From Chrysemys picta bellii (Eukaryota; Chordata; Testudines; Emydidae), in assembly GCF_011386835.1 (NCBI RefSeq), contig NC_088792.1, positions 63,533,287 through 63,597,286 on the forward strand: a DNA stretch of 64,000 nt. The letters run 5' to 3'. Below are positions 45,938-54,343 of the stretch, in pieces. How positions within the stretch are numbered: position 1 is the stretch's first letter; each line of letters begins with the position of its first letter. A program made the translations under genes and the position numbers. The notes under the pieces were generated by a model, which saw only the letters and a program-made list of their open reading frames with translations, ran no database searches and was not told the DNA's origin.

Positions 45938-46730
45938 CAGGAGTGGGCAAACTACAGCCTCAGGGCCGCATCTGGCCCTCCAGACGTTTTAATCAGGCCC
46001 TCAAGCTCCCGCCAGGGAGCAGGGTCCAGGGCTTGCCCCGCTCCAGTGCTCCAGCCGGGGAGCCGAGTCGGGGGTTGGCCCCACTCCATGCGTGCCGTGG
46101 CTCCACATGGCTCCCAGAAGCAGCAGCATGTCCCCACTCTGGCTCCTACGTGTAGGGGCAGCCAGGGGGCTCCGCAAGCTGCCCCCGCCCCAAGCCCGGC
46201 CCCCATAGCTCCCACTGGCCGGGAACTGTGGCCAATGGGAGCTGCGGGGGTGGCACCTGCATACGGGGCAACGCGCAGAGCTGCCTGCCCGCACCTCTGC
46301 GTAGGAGCTGGAAGGGGGACATCCTGCTGCTTCCAGGAGCTGCTTGAGGTAAGCGCTGCCCGGAGCCTGCTCCCCTCCCCCGAGCCCCGATCCCTTTCCC
46401 ACCCTCCAAACCCCTCGGTCCCAGCCCGGAGCCCCCGCCTGCACCCCCAACCCCTCATCCCCAGCCCCACCCCCAGCTGGAGTCGTCACCCCCCCCCCAA
46501 CCCCAGTCTGGAGCCCCTCCTATACCCTGAACTCCTCGTTTCTGGCCCCACCCCAGAGCCCGCAGCCCCCTCCTGCACCTTTAACTCCTCATTTCTGGCC
46601 TCATTCCAGAGCCCACATCCCAAGCCGGAGCCCTCGCCCCCTCCCACACCCAAACCCCCAATTTTGTGAGCATTCATACAATTTCCATACCCAGATGTGG
46701 TTCTCAGGCCAAAAAGTTTGCCCATCCCTG
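45938..46730 (+). mobile_element. hAT MITE, 793 bp
   Basis: It starts CAGGAGTGGGCAAACTACAG and ends AAAAAGTTTGCCCATCCCTG, inverted complements. Flanks ACTTAAAT and ATTTTGAT match at 5 of 8, so the duplication has decayed. Same family as 27226-27850 (shared 'cccagatgtggttctc' and 'cagacgttttaatc'). Confidence 0.82.
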
Positions 46731-46795
46731 ATTTTGATAGAATACACTCACACCACTATGTCTTCTTTTGTACTTACTGTACCTGAGATTATCTT

Positions 46796-46910
46796 CCACT
46801 GTTGTATGCAGTAGCCATATCAGTCCCAGGAAAACTTCGCTCTTTCACCAACAGAAGTTGGTCCAATAAAAGATATTACCTCAACCACCTTGTTTCTGCG
46901 GTTGTTTAGC
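46796..46910. repeat. Penelope-like terminal repeat, second family
   Basis: The sequence 'tttcaccaacagaagttggtccaataaaagatattacctcaaccaccttg' is the complement of the repeat type at 37335-37515. Confidence 0.5.
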
Positions 46911-48003
46911 ACACCTCACAATGTGCAGGATGTGAACTAGTGGTGCTATATTAATAAGAGATTTTCAACAAAGAGTCTATAATATTTAGAAATGGACAGA
47001 AAATGTATTGTTATATCCAGATCAGGTTCAGATTACCAATCAAAAACAATGGTTGGAGTTCAAAAGTACCCAACTCTTCTGAGCTGTTTCAATAAGATTT
47101 CATCCAACAATGGTGGACATTTTGTGAGTTTAACTGATCTAGGGTTCTCCTCCACATGAATAGTCAATATCACCAACATCAACTGCTCTTATGAGTTTTC
47201 CACCATTTAGGACTATATATTGGAAGAATAGCTGTTCTTGTGTATCCCAACTAGGAAATAGGCCTCTTCTGGTTTTGTTTTTGTTCTGAAACTAAAATTT
47301 TATAGGTAGGTTTGGATCTGTACACCCTGGAATTTGAAATGGGGCAGATTCAAGATCTCAGTTTTGGTCCATTTGTAATATAATTGCCAGGATAAGCCTG
47401 GGATGGCAGACTCAACATGGCAATGATATTATATGTACATTTCTCCTTTCTGTTTTTACAACGTATTAGATAAAAGGGAAAGCCAGGTAATATCTCTGTC
47501 ACTATCTTATCCTAGGGTGACCTCCTAGTGATAAATGAAATAAAGGATAAATATATTAAAATACCAAATCTGATTTCTATAGTATAATATGGATTTCTAT
47601 ACAAAATAATTTGTGTACTACAAAAAGTCACACACGATTATTGCTGCAGCACAGGACAAAGTACATCATATAGTGACTTAGTACAGTATAAGGATATTAG
47701 GCACCACATATAATATGTTCCTTAAACTAAAGATCATATATAAATCCCTTTCTCCTACAAATCACAGGGTTACTCAGTTATAAAACCTCGGCAGCATGGA
47801 ATTAAAAGTAGAGCACTTACAAGTCAAAGTGGGACTATCCTCTAGATAAAAGCTGTATCCTGCCAGTTTTAACCCCAACACCCAAATTTTCACTGCAAAA
47901 ACTTGGAACGGCTAGATTTTGTACCATGATACTTTGAGATCTGTTTTCTTCTGGTGGACTAGGACATGCTGCATATTTATGTACTAAATTTAGATGCTAA
48001 AAC
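46911..48003. other. Intergenic DNA, nothing recognised
   Basis: AT-rich sequence without coding or repeat signatures I can name. Confidence 0.45.
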
Positions 48004-49176
48004 TGGGAGGAAGGACAGTTATGCAGCCAAAATTAGCCATATCCAGCAGAATGCAAATGCAAGCCGGGGAATGGTCCTGCTATTGTGGGGAACTTTCCTG
48101 GCTTCTGCACTACCCCAGTGAAGTGGGCTAGCGAAAGGATCTGAGTCCTCGCTCCCACTTCCTTTACCCAGAGGCCTCCCTGCCCTTGAGGACTCCCCTC
48201 CACTCTCCTGTGTGGCAGAGTCCTCATAACCCCAACAAGGCTGGGCCCAGGATTCCTGGGGGGCTCAACCCCCAACCCTGCTGTGGTCACCTAGGACAGG
48301 GCCTAGGGTGTCCCCACTCCAGGGCACTCTCTCTGCACTGGGCACCTCCCTGACCCACTGATCATTTCATACAATTTAAAGCAAGTACAAGTTGTTTAAT
48401 TAACAATTAATTTTAAAAAAGAATAAGAAAAATGGGAAAGCTTAAAGGAAAACACATCACCCTGCTCTGTGGCAGGGAACATCACAAACAGTGTCTCTGG
48501 ACATCAGGGCACTTCACAGTCTGTTCCTTGTAGGTCCCAGGTCTCCTTCTCAGGCCCTGGCTGTGCTGCAGGGATGCTGGCGGTTGGACACTTGCAATTG
48601 TGGTGGCCACATACCTCCTGGCTTTGGGTGGTGGGACCCTTCTTCCCAGCGTCAGCTCCCCGTCGGGTTAAGATCTCCCTCCCAGTCTGGCCTACGAGGA
48701 CCCTTGGCTGGGGGGTGTCTTTCTGCGCTGGGCCCTTTGCCCAAGGTCCCCCCTTGGCTGGCCCCAGTTGCTCACCACACCTGGCTCTGTGGCTGCAGCT
48801 CTGCTCCCAGCACAGGATCTGCTCTCTCCCTGGGCTGTCTCTGGCTGCTTTTCTGACCCCTCTGGATCTGGCATGGCTCTGCTCCCCAGCTCAACTTGGG
48901 CCCCTGCTCTCTCCATAGCTCGGCCCCACTCTGTTTGACCCAGGCAATTCCAGCTCACACGGAGGATGGGACCCCCCCTGGCCTCCTGACTCCCTGATTA
49001 GCCTGCCTGCCCTGTCAATTAGGCTGACCTGGACCACTGGCCTCTCCCCATTGTTCCTGGGGACTGTCAGTCTCAGGGTCCTGATTTCCCATCAACCCTT
49101 CCCCTTTTAGTGCTGGGAGCTAGCCAACCAAAACACCCCCACTGAGTGTTAGTAAGGGGGCAACAGTCCCCTTACA
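48004..49176 (-). mobile_element. Solo LTR, minus strand
   Basis: On the minus strand it begins TGTAAGGGGACTGTTGCCCC, a turtle ERV LTR start that I recognise, and ends CCTCCCA. Flanking pentamers AAAAC (47999-48003) and TAAAC (49177-49181) agree at 4 of 5. No viral genes are attached. Its GC-rich body lies about 400 bp upstream of the KLHL7 CpG island. Confidence 0.65.
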
Positions 49177-49560
49177 TAAACACCACATTAAAGTTAAAAG
49201 TAAAGGGATGTGCTGAAATCCAGATTGGGGGAGGAGGGGGGGCAGACTAGTCAAAAATTTGGCAGGATCCAGGTATTTATAGTATTATTGTTCCAGGATA
49301 TACCAGAATTTTTTTTAAGTGCAAGAACAGCAGCTACACTTGTTCTCAGGCTCTGGCGGATAAATATGATTGTGACCACACAGTGGCAGGTTCCCTGTTT
49401 TGCAGTGGTGTGGTGCCAATATGCTCAGGGCTGGATTGGTGCCCAAGCAGCGACTAGTTGTTTCCTCCCTAAAAGGGAAGGGGTTTTTTTTATAGAGGGG
49501 GCGGGAGGACAAAACCCGTCAGGAACCAGTTTTTACCTTTTCCCCTAAACATTGTATGCC
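49177..49560. other. KLHL7 upstream flank
   Basis: No exon or repeat seen between the LTR and the CpG island. Confidence 0.45.
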
Positions 49561-50299
49561 TCCGAAGCTCTGCAGCTGGCAGCTCGGATAACACAGTAAA
49601 ACGCGCGGGGTTTGCACAGCCCTGTTCCCCTCCGCAAAGCACACACGCGCGTCCACCACCCCGCAGCGTGCTCTCAGCATTGCACATTCAGGCGTGCGCG
49701 TGCGCACTTGACTCAACCCTCCTCCCCCGCCCCTGTTAATAAAGCAAGCACGTGACCCATTCCACCTCCTGGTCCTTTGTTTGTTTGGCTCCGGAGCGCC
49801 TGCGGGGGTAGGAGGAAGACTAGAGATAGACCCCCGCGCCGTTCTATGACGTCAGTGTGCGCCGGTCCGCTCCCCCCCCGCCCCCTTTGGGAATTATGTA
49901 GGATTTTCTCCAGGAGCTCACATTCTATCGGTGGAACGTTGGCGATCGATGTGTCGCGCGCCCCCACCATCCCCGGAGCGCTGCAGCCGCGGGCCCCAGG
50001 CTGCGTTCCCAGGCGTCTGCACTAGGGACTGGTTGGCCCTGCGGCTTCTCCTGGGATCTGATCAGTCCGGCTCCTCCGGCTGCCGCGGCAGGTGATTGCC
50101 CAGGTGGCTCGCTCTGCTGGCTGCCCGGTTGTAGAAGCAGCAGGAGGTTTTGTAGTGCGTGGTTACGCAGCCTACTCGTCCGTCTGGGATCTTAGTTAGG
50201 GCAGTTCGGTGTGTGATAATTGGCTTCCTTTGGCTGCTGTGTATGGGCCTGCGTGAGTCCTGCCAGCCTTTGTTTTCTTGGTGGTGAGAGGAGGGGAGC
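49561..50299 (+). promoter_or_regulatory. KLHL7: KLHL7 CpG-island promoter and 5' UTR
   Basis: CpG-dense, GC-rich sequence ends at the KLHL7 start codon. It contains a CACGTG E-box at about 49750 and a perfect cAMP-response element at 49847-49854. There is no TATA box in a sensible place, fitting a broad housekeeping-type start. The transcription start cannot be fixed from sequence alone. Confidence 0.75.
49847..49854. promoter_or_regulatory. Consensus CRE (TGACGTCA)
   Basis: The full 8-bp palindrome bound by CREB/ATF factors lies about 450 bp upstream of the KLHL7 ATG, inside the CpG island, a usual place for functional CREs. Confidence 0.65.
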
Positions 50300-50419
50300 A
50301 TGGCAGCCTCTGGGTCGGAAAAAAGCAACAAGAAGAAAACAGAGAAGAAACTTGCAGCCCGAGAAGAAGCTAAACTGCTGGCGAGCTTTATGGGAGTCAT
50401 GAATACCATGCGAAAACAG
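50300..50419 (+). CDS. KLHL7: KLHL7 exon 1 (coding part)
   Basis: KLHL7 is a BTB-Kelch adaptor that binds CUL3 and selects substrates for ubiquitination; human mutations cause retinitis pigmentosa 42 and a Crisponi-like syndrome. This exon encodes 40 residues, starting MAASGSEKSNKKKTEKK and ending GVMNTMRKQ, nearly identical to the mammalian N terminus. The ATG has a strong context (A at -3, G at +4). The exon ends at CAG with a GTAGGG donor at 50420, phase 0. The lysine-rich tail precedes the BTB fold. The first intron is 8.7 kb and full of repeats. Only exons 1-4 lie in the window; the remaining BACK and Kelch exons must lie to the right. Confidence 0.95.
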
Positions 50420-50699
50420 GTAGGGCAGGAGATACAGCTGAAGGAGCAGAACGTCCTGTGTTCTTTCGCTGTTTGTGGTGAAATCTGCCCTATAGGATCC
50501 AATATCCAGTGTCTAGTAGCCAATATCATCACCACCCAGTCTTAGTAAACTGATCTATATCAACCTCAAATTTCCCAGTAATTGTAGTTAAGAACATGTC
50601 ATCATTAGTCCTGTCCTTTGTTTTTGGATGCATGTGTGGGCTTCCACTGACTTCTCTGCATAGCTTTGAGTATGCACTGGAAACTGTAACCAAGTAAGC

Positions 50700-50830
50700 T
50701 ACACAAGGTCTGAATTATTGTTCCCATTTTACAGGCACCAAGCATGTAAGTAATTTTCCCACGGGCACACATCTGGTCAGATGTTGATCCCAGGAATCCT
50801 GCTATCCCACTTGTATTCACTAGACAATTC
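50700..50830 (-). repeat. MIR-like SINE fragment in KLHL7 intron 1
   Basis: The phrases 'tattgttcccattttacaggc' and 'ggtcagatgttgatcccaggaatcc' follow the antisense MIR order. Confidence 0.55.
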
Positions 50831-51226
50831 AACTTTGTTTCATCTTTAATAGATGTCTCCCTGTCTATAGGGTGGTTGCTTAAGACAATTTTCAGTATTA
50901 TTGTGTTAAACCAACATCTGCTTTTAAGTATTCTAATAGGGGTAATCCACCAATTCAGAGTTTGAGCCCAACCAAAACTAATTTATCAGCTAGGCTTCAG
51001 TATCCTTTATTAAATGAATATGTTCATATAGAATAATCTAGAGATCTGGTGGAGCTTCTAAAAATTGTTTAGGGATGGACAAAACCCCTTTCTATTTAAT
51101 CCTCGCACATATTGGACTGAGAGGAAGATGTCACAAAACGAATTGTATGAAATACAAGCAATAAGTAGACTCAGCATGCTTTGGGCATTGTAAAAATAAT
51201 AAATAGCTGCTGACATACTTGTGTAC
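50831..51226. other. KLHL7 intron 1, nothing recognised
   Basis: Ordinary intronic sequence. Confidence 0.5.
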
Positions 51227-51238
51227 TGTGGCACAGTG

Positions 51239-51870
51239 TCAAGTATCAGGGGGTAGCCGTGTTAGTCTGTATCAACAAAAACAGCAAGGAGACTGGTGGC
51301 ACCTTAAAGACTAACAGATTTATTTGGGCATAAGCTTTCGTGGGTAAAACCTCACTTCTTCAGATGCATAGAGTGAAAGTTACAGATGCAGGCATTATAT
51401 ACTGACACATGGAGAGCAGGGAGTTACTTCGCAAGTGGAGAACCAGTGTTGACAGGGCCAATTCAATCAGGGTGGATGTAGTCCACTCCCAATAATAGAT
51501 GAGGAGGTGTCAATTCCAGGAGAGGAAAAGCTGCTTCTGTAATGAGCCAGCCACTCCCAGTCCCTATTCAAACCCAGATTAATGGTGTTAAATTTGCAAA
51601 TGAATTTTAGTTCTGCTGTTTCTCTTTGAAGTCTGTTTCTGAAGTTTTTTTTGTTCAATGCTAGTGACTTTTAAATCTGTAATAGAATGACCAGGAAGAC
51701 TGAAGCGTTCACTTACTGGCTTATGTATGTTACCATTCCTGATGTCCGATTTGTGTCCATTTATTCTTTTGCGGAGGGACTGTCCGGTTTGGCCAATGTA
51801 CATGGCAGAGGGGCATTGCTGGCACATGATGGCATATATAACATTAGTGGATGTGCAGGTGAATGAGCCC
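51239..51870 (-). repeat. PLE inverted 5' arm (antisense endonuclease and 3' end)
   Basis: Read on the minus strand it gives the same endonuclease sequence as the 3' arm, including YIGQTGQSLRKRINGHKSD near 51800. The frame breaks once near the TTTTTTTT run at about 51640. A hammerhead-like core lies at 51326-51363 (CTGAAGA, hairpin, CGAAAGCTTATGCCC). Confidence 0.88.
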
Positions 51871-52760
51871 TTCAACACCATCCTGGCCACCATGGATGTA
51901 GAAGCTCTTTACACCAATATTCCACATGAGGATGGACTACAAGCTGTCAGGAACAGTATCCCTGATGAGGCCACAGCACACCTGGTGGCTGAGCTTTGTG
52001 ACTTTGTCCTCACCCACAACCACTTCAGATTTGGGGACAACTTATACCTTCAAGTCAGTGGCACTGCTATGGGTACCCGCATGGCCCCACAGTATGACAA
52101 CATTTTTATGGCTGACTTAGAACAATGCTTCCTCAGCTCTCATCCCCTAGTGCCCCTCCTCTACTTGCGCTACGTTGATGACATCTTCATCATATGGACC
52201 CACGGAAAGGAGGCCCTTGAAGAATTCCACCTGGACTTCAACAATTTCCATCCCACCATCAACCTCAGCCTGGACCAGTCCACACAAGAGATCCACTTCC
52301 TGGACACTACAGTGCAAATAAGTGATGGTCACGTAAACACCACCCTATACTGGAAACCTACTGACCGCTATACGTACCTACATGCCTCCAGCTTCCATCC
52401 AAGACGCATCACACGATCCATTGTCTACAGCCAAGCCCTAAGATACAACCGAATTTGCTCCAACCCCTCGGACAGAGACAAACACCTACAAGATCTTTGT
52501 CAAGCATTCGTAAAACTACAATACCCACCTGGGGAAGTGTGGAAACAGATTGACAGAGCAAGATGGGTACCCAGAAATCACCTACTACAGGACAGGCCCA
52601 ACAAGGAGAATAACAGAACACCACTGGCCATCACATACAGCCCCCAGCTAAAACTTCTCCAGCGCATTATCCACGATCTACAACCTATCCTGGAAAATGA
52701 TCCCTCACTCTCACAGACCTTGGGAGGCAGGCCAGTCCTCGCTTACAGAGACACCCCCCC
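51871..52760 (+). pseudogene. PLE reverse transcriptase, 5'-truncated
   Basis: The frame is open from the arm junction onward with no stop. It starts FNTILATMDVEALYTNIPHE (the first catalytic Asp region) and continues with SGTAMGTRMAPQYDNIFM and LRYVDDIFIIW, the active-site YVDD box at about 52171-52182. IHFLDTTVQI and WKPTDRYTYLHASSFHP follow, all typical of Penelope RT. The C-terminal part runs to AYRDTPP at a run of seven C residues (52754-52760). After that the true frame is shifted by one, and the downstream linker and endonuclease are in another frame. A host start codon is absent; the upstream ATG at 51727 lies in the antisense arm. Confidence 0.88.
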
Positions 52761-53318
52761 AACCCAAAGCAAATACTCACCAGCAACTACACACCACACC
52801 ACAGAAACACCAACCCAGGAACCAATCCCTGTAGCAAACCTCGTTGCCTACTCTGTCCCCATATCTACTCTGGCGACACCATCAGAGGACCCAACCACAT
52901 CAGCCACACCATCAAGGGCTCATTCACCTGCACATCCACTAATGTTATATATGCCATCATGTGCCAGCAATGCCCCTCTGCCATGTACATTGGCCAAACC
53001 GGACAGTCCCTCCGCAAAAGAATAAATGGACACAAATCGGACATCAGGAATGGTAACATACATAAGCCAGTAAGTGAACACTTCAGTCTTCCTGGTCATT
53101 CTATTACAGATTTAAAAGTCACTAGCATTGAACAAAAAAACTTCAGAAACAGACTTCAAAGAGAAACAGCAGAACTAAAATTCATTTGCAAATTTAACAC
53201 CATTAATCTGGGTTTGAATAGGGACTGGGAGTGGCTGGCTCATTACAGAAGCAGCTTTTCCTCTCCTGGAATTGACACCTCCTCATCTATTATTGGGAGT
53301 GGACTACATCCACCCTGA
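52761..53318 (+). pseudogene. PLE GIY-YIG endonuclease
   Basis: After the C7 run a frame with a CxxxxCxxC zinc-finger-like linker (NPCSKPRCLLC, near 52825-52857) leads into HIYSGDT and then the GIY-YIG domain: MCQQCPSAMYIGQTGQSLRK, RINGHKSDIRNG and VSEHFSLPGHS. The YIG and the following Arg and His residues are in place. This nuclease opens the target site. The frame is open to the stop after SGLHPP at 53318. Only the shift in the C run separates it from the RT. Confidence 0.85.
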
Positions 53319-53421
53319 TTGAATTGGCCCTGTCAACACTGGTTCTCCACTTGCGAAGTAACTCCCTGCTCTCCATGTGTCAGTATATAATGCCTGCATC
53401 TGTAACTTTCACTCTATGCAT

Positions 53422-53460
53422 CTGAAGAAGTGAGGTTATTACCCACGAAAGCTTATGCCC
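53422..53460 (+). ncRNA. Hammerhead-ribozyme-like core in the PLE 3' end
   Basis: The order is CTGAAGA (53422-53428), a hairpin made of GTGAGG and ACCCAC, then GAAA (53447-53450) and a small stem III loop GCTTATGC. PLEs are known to carry hammerhead motifs. Here the cleavage-site triplet reads GCCC where an active ribozyme needs a U (GCUC is seen at about 30201), so this copy is probably uncleavable. No folding was computed. Confidence 0.6.
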
Positions 53461-53625
53461 AAATAAATCTGTTAGTCTTTAAGGTGCCACCAGACTCCTT
53501 GTTGTTTTTGTGGCACAGTGAACATCCTCCTGTATCTGTATTGAAAGTTCAATTATTGTTATGCAGAGTTTATTGCTAATACAAAAACAGGAAGAGTTAC
53601 TGCAGTGGGTCCACTTTCTTATCTG

Positions 53626-53770
53626 ACAGGTTTCAGAGTAGCAGCCGTGTTAGTCTGTATCCGCAAAAAGAACAGGAGTACTTGTGGCACCTTAGAGACT
53701 AACAAATTTATTAGAAAGCTTATGCTCTAATAAATTTGTTCGTCTCTAAGGTGCCACAAGTACTCCTGTT
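53626..53770. mobile_element. Minimal PLE snap-back insertion, 12-bp TSD
   Basis: Only 145 bp: the PLE terminal sequence in one orientation (TTCAGAGTAGCAGCCGTGTT ... GTGGCACCTTAGAGACTAAC) directly followed by its inverse (GTTCGTCTCTAAGGTGCCAC). The 12-mer CTTTCTTATCTG is exact on both sides (53614-53625 and 53771-53782). Confidence 0.88.
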
Positions 53771-53782
53771 CTTTCTTATCTG

Positions 53783-54343
53783 GGGACTTCTCTGTACTAA
53801 GCCAAAAAATCAAGTTTGAGTAGAGGGCTGAGTTATTTCAGGTTGAAACTGTATTAACACACAACCCTTTTTCAGAGACTGTTGGAATTGAGGTGGACAT
53901 GCACAGTCAAGTCTTTATGCTTGGTGTAGATGGAATGGGTGTTGGGTGTTTTTTAGTATTTATTCTCCCAATGTGGATCCCAAACTAAATATGCCTCCTG
54001 TCAACTGAATCAGTTGAGATTCTGTTAGAATTCTAGGTGACAACCCTGCAAAATGTTGTTTCTTGATCTACATGGCTGCTATATCTGACTGCTTACCTAA
54101 GAAGCCCATGCTCATGTTTATAGCCTGGTAGGTAGCTACTGCAGGACTGGCCCACAACATTTTGGCACCTGAGCTCAAACGACACCCCCATGTCCCCTTG
54201 CTTGGACCAAAACTTTGAAAGGTCTCTCATCTGCCTTCTTCCTGTTCTACTCCCCTATTGGGGCAGGTAGCAGAGCAGTACCATGAAAGGAGAACTAACA
54301 ACTTAAAATGCCTTGTTCAAAAATTTTAAGTAACACTTAACTT
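53783..54343. other. KLHL7 intron 1, nothing recognised
   Basis: Intronic sequence; the left terminus of the hAT relic may be hidden here, but I could not define it. Confidence 0.4.

Larger units (their letters stand above)
51239..53508 (+). mobile_element. Penelope-like element, palindromic, 12-bp TSD
   Basis: PLEs are ancient retroelements with a telomerase-related RT and a GIY-YIG endonuclease. This copy has an inverted arm (51239-51870) that is the reverse complement of its own 3' part (52916-53508), with RT sequence between them. The 12-mer TGTGGCACAGTG is exact on both sides (51227-51238 and 53509-53520). It lies in sense orientation in KLHL7 intron 1. The arms are closely matched, so the insertion is fairly recent. 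The N-terminal part of the RT protein is missing because the inverted arm replaces it. Confidence 0.93.

Noticed and set aside
45952..46669. ORFs of 160-207 aa on both strands
   Set aside because: They fall entirely within a GC-rich hAT MITE with defined termini, and the same pattern occurs in the related copy at 27226-27850.
48469..48958. Plus-strand ORFs of 149 and 121 aa upstream of KLHL7
   Set aside because: They lie within the minus-strand LTR; no domain, start context or splice structure supports a gene.
51727..51870. ATG at 51727 as the start of a PLE protein
   Set aside because: The first ~48 codons are antisense endonuclease sequence from the inverted arm. The RT homology starts only at the arm junction.
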